DNA from: JADKIH01 sp964486655
GTDB lineage: Bacteria > Bacteroidota > Bacteroidia > AKYH767-A > 2013-40CM-41-45
DNA length: 5,456 nucleotides
Assembly: GCA_964486655.1 (NCBI GenBank)
Contig: CAZAON010000423.1
Span: 1 to 5,456, forward strand
Reading direction: 5' to 3'
Part shown: positions 1 through 5,281 of the stretch, in pieces
Layout of the letters: each line of letters starts with the position of its first letter
Position numbering within the stretch: position 1 is the first letter of the stretch
Made by a program: the position numbers and the translations under genes
The notes under the pieces: generated by a model
Told to the model about the DNA's origin: nothing
What the model saw: the letters and a program-made list of their open reading frames with translations, nothing else
The model's database searches: none

Positions 1-179
1 ATATCCATTTTAACCAATCCACCACCTGTCGCAATCCACAAATTATTGTTTTGTTGAATGATTTGATTTACAACAGATCCATCTAAATAATTACGCCATT
101 TGTTATTTTGACCATTCGACTTTAAGCAACACGTAACAATAATGAAAAAGTAAAATACAAATTGAATATGCTTTTTCAT
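1..179 (-). CDS. Secreted two-component-regulator propeller protein, N-terminal part (runs off the window)
   Basis: Only the first 59 codons are present and the rest lies beyond the left edge. Seen: ATG at 179-177, an N-terminal signal peptide (Lys-Lys, then a hydrophobic stretch at about residues 6-17) and an SNGQ sequence at residues 21-24 that resembles the short Bacteroidetes signal-peptidase I sites ending in Q. Residues 45-58 read NNNLWIATGGGLVKMD-like, which is the repeat signature of two-component-regulator propeller blades (LWIGT..GL...D). Known of the family: such blades build beta-propellers in the periplasmic or extracellular part of hybrid sensor kinases, or in secreted T9SS cargo such as PorZ-like proteins. 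Which kind this is cannot be decided, because the C-terminus is missing. Two adjacent cysteines (residues 17-18) make a lipoprotein possible but less likely. The 196 bases upstream (180-375) are AT-rich and show no gene and no clear promoter. Confidence 0.75.
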   Translation of the reverse strand, partial: MKKHIQFVFYFFIIVTCCLKSNGQNNKWRNYLDGSVVNQIIQQNNNLWIATGGGLVKMD

Positions 180-375
180 TTTTTATATTTTTTAGCGTCA
201 AAAACAGTATGAGTATTGTAGCAAAGCAAATATTTTAATAAAAGTATAAATTTCATTTAAAAGAAACAAATTGCAATTATTTAGTTCCCAATATAGATAT
301 TTTTACAAAGAAATCAAACATCCCCAGACCCTGTTTAGTAGTAGTATATAGTATCTTTTTATTCATCGAAATTTT

Positions 376-744
376 TTAAAACATCCCATTCTCATTTACC
401 ATATCCTTCGGAACAGCCTGTCCGAAGTCCCATAGCTCCACAATCTTTTCTGATTCAAAACGGAAAATATGCATTACTGCAGCTCCTAATTCTTCTGGCT
501 TTTGTCTCACGCGGGGATGGACTGCCACCAGGTCTCCATCTTCCAGCACCCGTTGAATTTCAAATATTTTATCCGGAAACAATTTATGAGCTTCTTCCAT
601 TGCAATCATTAACGTGTTGCCATCACCTTTGAAATAAGCATTATGATGCTTGAAGCTTTGTCCAGCGTAAAGTCTGAATGCTTCACGGGAATTTCCTTTT
701 GCGGAGAGTTTTAAAAAGACTTGGGCTATTTCTTTCTTTGTCAT
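376..744 (-). CDS. NTF2-like / SnoaL-like family protein
   Basis: A complete 122-residue protein of the usual length for a single alpha+beta-barrel (NTF2-like) domain. Seen: N-terminal helical residues 3-28, FKHHNAYF at 31-38 in the place where relatives have YIQHNP, VAVHPRVR at 73-80, and MHIFRFESEKIVELWDFGQ at 91-109. The last stretch matches the pattern 'RFE.GKIVEHWD..Q' of the predicted SnoaL-like aldol-condensation group (COG4922 type). The usual His of EHWD is Leu here. Known of the family: small cavity-forming cytoplasmic domains, some enzymes (SnoaL cyclase, ketosteroid isomerase), many of unknown substrate. Inference: the reaction is not predictable. There is no signal peptide. The ATG at 744-742 overlaps the TGA of a small upstream lipoprotein ORF by four bases (ATGA), which suggests translational coupling. 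No obvious terminator follows. Confidence 0.85.
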   Translation of the reverse strand: MTKKEIAQVFLKLSAKGNSREAFRLYAGQSFKHHNAYFKGDGNTLMIAMEEAHKLFPDKIFEIQRVLEDGDLVAVHPRVRQKPEELGAAVMHIFRFESEKIVELWDFGQAVPKDMVNENGMF

Positions 745-896
745 AATAATATTCTTATTCGCAAAATAACAAATTCCTGACTATCAATATCAGTACCGGT
801 TTTAATACTCGCCCCCCAATCCATCATTTCATTTTGATGATTTTTACATCCAAAAATAATACAAAATGAAAAAATATAAAGTAATATGAATTTCAT
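741..896 (-). CDS. Candidate 51-residue small lipoprotein (possibly truncated)
   Basis: A short ORF from ATG at 896-894 to TGA at 743-741. Seen: a lipoprotein-type N-terminus, MKFILLYIFSFCIIFGCKNH, with a hydrophobic core followed by a lipobox-like IIFGC (Cys17), then a polar mature part (about residues 18-45, including MDWGASIKTGTDIDS) and an odd hydrophobic/basic tail RIRILL. Its stop overlaps the start of the NTF2-like gene by four bases, and only 29 bases separate it from the stop of the 171-residue gene upstream, so the three could form one transcript. Inference: it is either a real small lipoprotein, or the front end of a longer lipoprotein that lost its reading frame; the abrupt RIRILL end favours the second. 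I do not recognise a family. A chance ORF is unlikely, given the combined signal peptide, lipobox and ATGA overlap, but it is not excluded. Confidence 0.5.
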   Translation of the reverse strand: MKFILLYIFSFCIIFGCKNHQNEMMDWGASIKTGTDIDSQEFVILRIRILL

Positions 897-925
897 TTTC
901 GCTCTAGATTGAATACGCTCAATAG

Positions 926-1441
926 TTATCGATCCACAAATTCAACAGTATAATCAGACTCAATTTTTGGCAATACTATTCTAAAACTTTCAGTCCTCAG
1001 CATCTTGCACAACCCATTTTGCTGCAATCTTAGTACAACCACATATTTTCTTTGAGAAATAATTTTATAAATATTTTCATCTAAAATATCGGGCGGAGTG
1101 CATCCTCCGGTACTCACCGTAAATAAAACAAGCGTTTTAGTTTGAAAATCAATAATCGGAGGCGTATAGGAAACACAATCAGGATGTGGTGAAGGTTCAT
1201 CCCATAATGCATTATATTCCTGCTCCGAATTGATCACACGTTTACTTACATCCCTTCCATCGATAAGGCAGCCGAGTGTAATTTTTTGAAAATTTGGGAT
1301 AATTGTATCGGATGTTAAGGTTAATGCATTTTCTTCCGTAGTCAAAGTCGCATTGGGCATTTCTGCCGAACTATCATATCGCAAAAAAAGAATAAATGCT
1401 ATAAATACTATTACTATAGGAATTAGAAATACTTTTTTCAT
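926..1441 (-). CDS. Secreted or membrane-anchored hypothetical protein with four cysteines (PrcB-like pattern)
   Basis: Complete, 171 residues. Seen: Lys-Lys followed by a long hydrophobic segment (residues 4-20), which is either an uncleaved membrane anchor or a signal peptide, then a low-complexity Thr/Asn/Glu linker to about residue 48 and a compact domain at 50-171. In that domain the order is VINSEQEYNALW (69-80), PIIDFQTKTLVLFTV (95-109), GGC (112-114), KYVVVLRLQ (132-140) and SFRIVLPKI (152-160). This order resembles PrcB-type/beta-rich domains found in Bacteroidetes lipoproteins ('eY..lW', 'iDF....v', 'GGy/c', 'f.ivkiPk'). The match is by eye only. Four cysteines (58, 89, 114, 145) could form two disulfides in the periplasm. 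Function is unknown. It is the likely first gene of a unit with the small lipoprotein and the NTF2-like gene. No good TTTG/TAnnTTTG promoter is visible upstream. Confidence 0.75.
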   Translation of the reverse strand: MKKVFLIPIVIVFIAFILFLRYDSSAEMPNATLTTEENALTLTSDTIIPNFQKITLGCLIDGRDVSKRVINSEQEYNALWDEPSPHPDCVSYTPPIIDFQTKTLVLFTVSTGGCTPPDILDENIYKIISQRKYVVVLRLQQNGLCKMLRTESFRIVLPKIESDYTVEFVDR

Positions 1442-1503
1442 TTTTTCGGTTTAATGTTCCTGGTGAGTTTCAAATGCTCATTTCTTGCCTGCAAATTCCA
1501 TAG

Positions 1504-1519
1504 TACTACTCCGGTAGTA
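1504..1519. other. Short perfect hairpin between two minus-strand genes
   Basis: TACTAC and GTAGTA form a perfect 6-bp stem around a four-base loop (TCCG on plus, CGGA on minus). It lies 26 bases past the stop of the ORF at 1545-2045 and upstream of the 171-residue gene. No U-run follows on the minus strand, so it is not a standard intrinsic terminator. It could be a weak terminator or an mRNA-end structure, or it may be chance. Confidence 0.25.
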
Positions 1520-1544
1520 AATCTAAAAATGTCAGAATTTGTAA

Positions 1545-2045
1545 TTAAGTTTTACGCCCAATATATACATAATAAAGACCACTTTCTGAACTTCTATAAG
1601 TCGTATTATTTAATCTATACTCAAATTCTTTAGCCCATTGATAACCAATTCCTACTTTAAGTTCACAGGATGAAGAAATACATTTTGAAATATTATAAGC
1701 GGGAATAACACCTGAACTAAAAAATGGACCACAATGCCAATAAATTTCAGATGTTTGCTTGTCTTTATACCAGTCATAATGCAAATTCAATTCAGCAGGT
1801 ATTTTTAAATCAAATCTACCCGGCTTTTTGAAAATCGAATAATAATATCCCACACCAAAAACAATTTCATGAATAGATTTATGATCGATCCAGGAGTATA
1901 ATGAAAAGCATACTTCATTTTCCTTTTCAAGTAAGATACTATATGAACCCATTATAGTTATGCTAATTGAACTATAATACCAACCACCCAAACCTATTTT
2001 ACTATGCAAGACAATCTTACAATAAGTCGGTGCAACATTACACAA
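1545..2045 (-). CDS. Beta-rich, outer-membrane-like hypothetical protein, probably 5'-truncated
   Basis: An open frame of 166 codons ending in TAA at 1547-1545. Seen: alternating hydrophobic/polar stretches rich in Tyr, Trp, Ser and Gly (for example GLGGWYYSSISITIMGSYS, EIVFGVGYYYSIF, YIGRKT at the end), as in the strands and turns of outer-membrane beta-barrels. No signal peptide is found at the N-terminus, which such a protein would need. The first 14 residues (2045-2004) are antisense to a recognisable T9SS sorting-domain fragment on the plus strand, so they are unlikely to belong to the original protein. Inference: the original gene began further upstream and was cut at about 2004; the remaining frame may be a pseudogene. 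The only internal ATG near the front is at 1954-1952 (residue 32), again without a signal peptide. The segment is visibly more AT-rich than the peptidase gene to the right. The family is not recognised. Confidence 0.45.
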   Translation of the reverse strand: MCNVAPTYCKIVLHSKIGLGGWYYSSISITIMGSYSILLEKENEVCFSLYSWIDHKSIHEIVFGVGYYYSIFKKPGRFDLKIPAELNLHYDWYKDKQTSEIYWHCGPFFSSGVIPAYNISKCISSSCELKVGIGYQWAKEFEYRLNNTTYRSSESGLYYVYIGRKT

Positions 2046-2195
2046 ATTGAAGTATTAAACGTCTTTGGAGTATCTATGCTAAAGAAAAAATTTACATCGA
2101 ATCAAAGTTCAGAGTTTAAATTTGATGTTTCGTTTTTATCCTCTGGAATATATTTTATACAAACAGAGAACGAAGTAGTGAAGTTTGTTAAGTAG
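2004..2195 (+). pseudogene. Orphaned T9SS type A C-terminal sorting-domain fragment
   Basis: The plus-strand frame to TAG at 2193-2195 encodes about 63 residues matching the end of a Por secretion-system (T9SS type A) sorting domain. Seen in order: NLTIS, then ITQIEVLNVFGVSMLKKK (the 'i.i.n..G..v' strand), FKFDVSFLSSGIYFIQ ('.. l..G.Yf..') and the final basic VVKFVK. Known of the family: this domain of roughly 70-80 residues directs cargo through the outer membrane and is removed by PorU; it needs a cargo domain in front of it. Here the frame is closed by TGA at 1968-1970, and only 12 residues that do not look like a sorting domain lie in between. The usual YPNP motif is not present in frame. 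The cargo part is missing, so this is a relic left after deletion or rearrangement. It shares 2004-2045 with the opposite-strand ORF. Confidence 0.7.
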
Positions 2196-2306
2196 TAAGA
2201 CAATTGACATTAATCCTTCTATGTCGTTAAAGGAGAGTCAGAAAGTTTGAGTTCCGGTTTGAATGAGAAGTGCGAGAGAAAAGAGTTCCGGGGAAAATTA
2301 GTTTGA

Positions 2307-2330
2307 GAGCCGGACTAAGACTCCGGACTC
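2307..2330. terminator. Hairpin downstream of tRNA-Arg, possible terminator
   Basis: GAGCCGGA at 2307-2314 pairs with TCCGG-A-CTC at 2322-2330, giving eight base pairs with one bulged base and a seven-base loop. It begins 12 bases beyond the 3' end of tRNA-Arg on the minus strand and also lies downstream of the plus-strand sorting-domain relic. An imperfect T-rich stretch (CTAATTTT) follows on the minus side. The location fits the end of the tRNA transcript, but the U-run is weak. Confidence 0.4.
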
Positions 2331-2342
2331 AATTTGTATAAG

Positions 2343-2416
2343 TGATTCCGACGGGAATCGAACCCATAACCTACTGCTTAGAAGGCAGTTGCTCTATCCA
2401 ATTGAGCTACGGAACC
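2343..2416 (-). tRNA. tRNA-Arg (anticodon TCT)
   Basis: A 74-base cloverleaf. The acceptor stem is GGTTCCG (2416-2410) with CGGAATC (2350-2344), including one G-T pair, and the discriminator is A at 2343. The anticodon stem ACTGC/GCAGT encloses the loop CTTCTAA with anticodon TCT at 2382-2380, so it reads AGA and probably AGG. The T arm contains GGTTCGATTCCC. No 3' CCA is encoded, so it must be added after transcription. It is the last of three tRNA genes in the transcript. The 97-base spacer from tRNA-Pro has no promoter-like motif, which supports co-transcription. Confidence 0.97.
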
Positions 2417-2480
2417 GGGGAATGAATATTGAAGTTTTAAAACCAAGAACAGAGCGGAATTCTAAATCTAAGCAGCCCAT

Positions 2481-2505
2481 CATTCTTCAATCTTCATTCT
2501 TCAAT
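2481..2505. repeat. Short direct repeat in the tRNA-Pro/tRNA-Arg spacer
   Basis: CATTCTTCAAT occurs at 2481-2491 and 2495-2505, offset by 14 bases, with a related TCTTCA between the copies. It is a small TTGAAGA-type tandem repeat within the transcribed spacer, and no function is evident. Confidence 0.5.
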
Positions 2506-2513
2506 TTCTTTTG

Positions 2514-2588
2514 TCGGGGTGGCAGGATTCGAACCTGCGACCTTATGGTCCCAAACCATACGCGATAACCGGACTACGCTACACCCCG
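2514..2588 (-). tRNA. tRNA-Pro (anticodon TGG)
   Basis: A 75-base cloverleaf. The acceptor stem is CGGGGTG (2588-2582) with CACCCCG (2521-2515), and the discriminator is A at 2514. The anticodon stem TATGG/CCATA encloses the loop TTTGGGA with anticodon TGG at 2553-2551, so it reads CCA and by wobble other CCN codons. The T arm contains AGGTTCGAATCCT. No encoded 3' CCA. It is the middle gene of the Ser-Pro-Arg series. The 181-base spacer before it carries repeats but no TTTG promoter element. Confidence 0.97.
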
Positions 2589-2600
2589 TACTTTATTTGA

Positions 2601-2762
2601 CTGTTCACTCGCACTGTTTCTCACACTGCTTCTCACTCTGTTTCTCACTTTGTAACTCTCCCTCTACTCTACTCTTCCAATCACTCCTATTCCCTTTACA
2701 ACATCTATTTCACTCTTCCCGGAACTGTTAGTGTGAGAAACAGAAACAGAGCAAGTGAACAG
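2601..2762. repeat. Long imperfect inverted repeat in the tRNA-Ser/tRNA-Pro spacer
   Basis: The left arm at 2601-2626 (starting CTGTTCACTCGCACTG and ending TCACAC) is nearly the reverse complement of the right arm at 2731-2762. The arms differ at two positions, and the right arm carries one extra six-base GTTTCT unit. About 104 bases separate them. If transcribed with the tRNAs, the arms could form a long stem that presents tRNA-Ser and tRNA-Pro on either side. No gene lies in the loop. Confidence 0.7.
2612..2659. repeat. 12-bp degenerate tandem repeat
   Basis: Consecutive 12-base units read CACTGTTTCTCA (2612-2623), CACTGCTTCTCA (2624-2635) and CTCTGTTTCTCA (2636-2647), followed by a decayed CTTTGTAACTCT (2648-2659). 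The first units form part of the left arm of the larger inverted repeat, so the arm appears to have grown by duplication. Confidence 0.75.
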
Positions 2763-2769
2763 TGAAATG

Positions 2770-2856
2770 CGGTGAGGGAGGGATTCGAACCCTCGGTACG
2801 GTTTCCCGTACGACAGTTTAGCAAACTGTTCCTTTCGGCCTCTCAGGCACCTCACC
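2770..2856 (-). tRNA. tRNA-Ser (anticodon GCT)
   Basis: An 87-base class II tRNA with a long variable arm. The acceptor stem is GGTGAGG (2856-2850) with CCTCACC (2777-2771), and the discriminator is G at 2770, as usual for serine tRNAs. The anticodon stem ACAGT/ACTGT encloses the loop TTGCTAA with anticodon GCT at 2822-2820, so it reads AGC and AGT. The variable arm is a GTACGG/CCGTAC hairpin, and the T arm contains GGGTTCGAATCCC. No 3' CCA is encoded. It is the first gene of the tRNA series and lies 77 bases past the M23 peptidase stop, behind its own promoter. Confidence 0.97.
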
Positions 2857-2871
2857 CGATTGCAAGGGCGG

Positions 2872-2901
2872 CAAAGATAGAAATATTAGCTTTTTATCAA
2901 A
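2872..2901 (-). promoter_or_regulatory. Bacteroidetes-type promoter of the tRNA-Ser/Pro/Arg transcript
   Basis: On the minus strand a TTTG (2901-2898, end of a run of seven T) is followed after 18 bases by TATCTTTG (2879-2872), a full match to the Bacteroidetes -7 element TAnnTTTG with a -33 TTTG at near-standard spacing. Transcription would start a few bases before the 5' end of tRNA-Ser at 2856. It separates the tRNAs from the peptidase gene. Confidence 0.75.
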
Positions 2902-2933
2902 AAAATAAATTTAATTATTTCCAACAGCCTGAA

Positions 2934-4649
2934 TCAGAAATAGAAAGAAGACTGCCAGACTCTCGTATTTCCCCTTTCATCGGTAACCGTGATCTCTATC
3001 GGGTGCTCCTTGTTGTCCATTACCCCGTCAACATTGGATATTATCATGTTTTCCTTCTTGTCGTATTCAAACAGTCTCCACTTGCCATCTACCTTTCCGC
3101 TGTATGATTTTATGCCCGACAGGTCATCCTTGATTCTGATCCTCACTTCTCCCCCATACATGGAATTCAGGTCGGCCGGAACGTAGAATTTCTCTACTGC
3201 CGGCGGCGTCGTATCCAGCATGACCACAAACTTTCCGAAACTATTGCTCTTCGCCGAAACTAACTTTCCATTCCACTGTCCGCCACATGCTTTTAGAATA
3301 TCATACTGCCCTATTCGCACAACCAACAATTTATTTTTCAAACTATCCGGCACCTGAACCTTTGGCTTTATTCCGACCGAAATTGATTTGCGCAAAGGCG
3401 TGAATTCATTTCCTAAAAAATATATGTCGGAGTAATAATCATTGCTCTCCTGCACATCGTCTTCGTAATAAAATTCTTCATAGGCTGCTCCTTCCGGAAT
3501 CACAACATCGTAATCGGATTTATGAACGGCTTCCGATTTCTGCATCGTTACATAAAATCCGTCCGGATTATGTGGTTGATATTGGTTTTCGGCAAGAGAC
3601 TTGTAACAATTAATCACAAATTCCGCCTCTGAAAAATTGCCTTTATAATCCTTTACCACTATTCGTATTTCATGAGATTTGTCTTCTTCAAAATTCATCA
3701 TTCCCGTCACCAAAGTATCGCGCCCATAGATGCTTAAACGATCTCCCGGCATACGCATCAATCGCTGAAAGGTCTGATTATCTCTTTCCTTCGACAGGTA
3801 ATCGATGTGTGCATTCACATCTCTCGTATTGTCAAAACTAAATCGGTCATAGGTAAAGGTGAATGCCTGCTTGCCGTCCACATAAAGTTCGGCCGAATAA
3901 ATATTCAGCTCCGAATCGGAACTGTCTGCTCTGTCGGAGGCTCCGATCGCAAATGATATTTTTCCATATACGACCGGATTCTCCAATACATTTAATCTAA
4001 ATCCTTTCGATTCATTAGGAACCAGGTCATAGGTCTCTGCAGAATCTGTCGTATTCAATATTCCTCCCTCACGCTGCGGAATTATTCTGACATACTTTAT
4101 CTCCGGCCTGATATTATCCTTATAAGGTACTCCAAAAAGGAAAGGATTTATAGGCTCCTCTGTCTTCTCATCACGAATCTCAAAATGCAGATGTGGTCCG
4201 TCTGTCCCGCCGGTACTTCCGCTGTAGGCAATGATATCCCGCTGCCGAATCAGGAACTGCCCGTCCGCAAACTTTTCGTCCAGTTCGAACGACTGTCGCT
4301 CATATTGCATTTTCCGGATCTGGTCACTTAATGGTGAAGTGAACTTTTGAAGATGTCCATAAACGGTTACATAACCGTTCGGATGGGTAATATAAATGGC
4401 CTTCCCATAACCATCAGGTGCCACTTTAACTCTTGAAACATATCCATCGGCGGCCGCATAAACCGGCAGTCCTTCATCATCGCCTGTACTAATATCTATT
4501 CCCGAATGCAGGTGATTATCCCTGATTTCCCCGAAACTGCCCGTAATCACCAGGGGTGTATCTAATGGGGTTATAAAATAGTTTTGAGGATAATTCTGGG
4601 CCTGTAGTAAAAGCGGCGTCAGAAAAATGAGACTGAATATATACTTCAT
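2934..4649 (-). CDS. Secreted M23 family (LytM-type) zinc metallopeptidase
   Basis: A complete 571-residue protein. The start at 4649-4647 is chosen because it places a clear signal peptide first (MKYIFSLIFLTPLLLQAQ, with the LQAQ cleavage pattern common in Bacteroidetes); the frame stays open 30 codons further up, but that part reads like spacer and contains a 7-bp tandem repeat. The catalytic domain spans about residues 35-175. Zinc ligands by family analogy are His48 and Asp52 in HLHSGID and His155 in GPHLHFEIRD; His99 in VYGHL and His153 are the catalytic histidines. Known role: M23 enzymes cut peptidoglycan stem or cross-bridge peptides in the periplasm. Residues from about 180 to the end form a long beta-rich, Ig-like region with repeats of the type 'i.v.v.D..gN' (VVKDYKGNFSEAEF, TVTDERGNTRVW), typical of the large Bacteroidetes M23 proteins and probably for substrate or partner binding. 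All key residues are present. It appears to be monocistronic, with gaps of over 600 bases upstream and a separate tRNA promoter downstream. Confidence 0.95.
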   Translation of the reverse strand: MKYIFSLIFLTPLLLQAQNYPQNYFITPLDTPLVITGSFGEIRDNHLHSGIDISTGDDEGLPVYAAADGYVSRVKVAPDGYGKAIYITHPNGYVTVYGHLQKFTSPLSDQIRKMQYERQSFELDEKFADGQFLIRQRDIIAYSGSTGGTDGPHLHFEIRDEKTEEPINPFLFGVPYKDNIRPEIKYVRIIPQREGGILNTTDSAETYDLVPNESKGFRLNVLENPVVYGKISFAIGASDRADSSDSELNIYSAELYVDGKQAFTFTYDRFSFDNTRDVNAHIDYLSKERDNQTFQRLMRMPGDRLSIYGRDTLVTGMMNFEEDKSHEIRIVVKDYKGNFSEAEFVINCYKSLAENQYQPHNPDGFYVTMQKSEAVHKSDYDVVIPEGAAYEEFYYEDDVQESNDYYSDIYFLGNEFTPLRKSISVGIKPKVQVPDSLKNKLLVVRIGQYDILKACGGQWNGKLVSAKSNSFGKFVVMLDTTPPAVEKFYVPADLNSMYGGEVRIRIKDDLSGIKSYSGKVDGKWRLFEYDKKENMIISNVDGVMDNKEHPIEITVTDERGNTRVWQSSFYF

Positions 4650-4673
4650 AGTCTGCGAAAATAGGGATTTTAG

Positions 4674-4694
4674 TTTTGAGTATTGAGTATTGAG
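4674..4694. repeat. 7-bp tandem repeat in the M23 leader
   Basis: TTTTGAG, TATTGAG and TATTGAG follow each other directly just upstream of the peptidase start codon. It is a simple heptamer array in the expected 5' leader, and no function is evident. Confidence 0.6.
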
Positions 4695-4708
4695 ATTAGG
4701 GGTGGGTC

Positions 4709-4736
4709 GGTATAAGGGGCATTTAAGAAAGGTCAA
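4709..4736 (-). promoter_or_regulatory. Weak sigma70-like promoter candidate for the M23 gene
   Basis: On the minus strand TTGACC (4736-4731) and TATACC (4714-4709) are 16 bases apart, 60 bases before the chosen start codon. This resembles the proteobacterial -35/-10 pattern, whereas Bacteroidetes normally use TTTG/TAnnTTTG, which is not found in this leader. It may be chance. Confidence 0.2.
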
Positions 4737-4994
4737 CATTTAAGTGGACTTACTCCTTCCCACTCTATAAAATTCCATCAATTGAAATATTCCTGTTTTG
4801 CCAAGTATTATGTTAAGTGATATTTCCGGCTCTAATAATATTGCTGAAAAACAGCTCATGATTTTGTTATTCTGACTGGTGATTTAATTGAATAAAATGA
4901 CTCAGTAAAATACTTTAACTAATCAATATAATTCATTTATTATTAATAATTAATGATGATCATATGCAGCGAAAACATTCAAGTGATATGCCCC

Positions 4995-5244
4995 GAATCT
5001 GCGGCGACCATCGGAAAATTTCTCGCAGATTGTCGCAGATTCAATTGTCACAGTTTATTGAACTAAGAAAGATAAATTAGACACCCTTCCCTTCTCTGTC
5101 ATTGACCGCAGATTTGCGCCGATCCGGCATCCGGAATCCATGGTTTTTTGAAGTAGTTTGATTTCGCATCACGGATCTGCGGTTATTCTGCGTGTCAGAA
5201 AACCAACGCACATTCAGATCAATCCATCTGCGAATATCTGCGGG
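4995..5244. repeat. Cluster of degenerate AATCTGCG / CGCAGATT intergenic repeats
   Basis: Copies seen: AATCTGCG at 4996-5003; CGCAGATT at 5024-5031 and 5034-5041; CCGCAGATTT at 5106-5115; ATCTGCGG at 5175-5182; TTCTGCG at 5186-5192; ATCTGCG at 5226-5232; ATCTGCGGG at 5236-5244. The first three form a palindrome at 4995-5042 with nine perfectly paired outer bases (GAATCTGCG/CGCAGATTC). The copies at 5106 and 5175 form a second, wider inverted pair. Repeats of this kind with paired units in both orientations are, to my knowledge, frequent between genes in Bacteroidetes. The cluster lies past the stop of the methyltransferase gene and could end its transcript. Confidence 0.65.
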
Positions 5245-5281
5245 AAAACCAATTGTGATTAAAAAATTTAGCCTACAGGAA

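Larger units (their letters stand above)
4650..5281. other. 632-base intergenic region without a supported gene
   Basis: It lies between the rlmB-like 3' end and the M23 start. From right to left it holds a cluster of AATCTGCG-type repeats (4995-5244), an AT-rich segment (about 4741-4980) with no reading frame of note, a weak promoter candidate (4709-4736) and a 7-bp tandem repeat (4674-4694). No RNA gene or riboswitch was recognised by eye. Confidence 0.7.

Noticed and set aside
1471..1495. Promoter of the TTTG/TAnnTTTG type before the 171-residue gene
   Set aside because: Two TTTG motifs are present on the minus strand, but the -7 candidate reads AGCATTTG and the spacing is only 13 bases.
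2519..2731. Plus-strand frame starting MAGFEPATLWSQ
   Set aside because: It is the antisense translation of tRNA-Pro followed by repeat DNA, a well-known annotation artefact.
2601..2762. CRISPR array
   Set aside because: The 12-bp units are directly adjacent without spacers, and the copies are too short and too few.
2664..2855. Minus-strand frame of 63 codons
   Set aside because: It translates tRNA-Ser itself and the repeat spacer.
2772..3107. Plus-strand frame starting MREGFEPSVRFP
   Set aside because: It is the antisense translation of tRNA-Ser, continuing across the tRNA promoter and antisense to the end of the M23 gene.
2989..3186. Plus-strand frame of 65 codons
   Set aside because: It lies wholly antisense to the M23 peptidase coding sequence and shows no family signature.
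4650..4739. A 30-codon N-terminal extension of the M23 peptidase
   Set aside because: The signal peptide begins at 4649, and the extension reads through a 7-bp tandem repeat and would hide the signal peptide.
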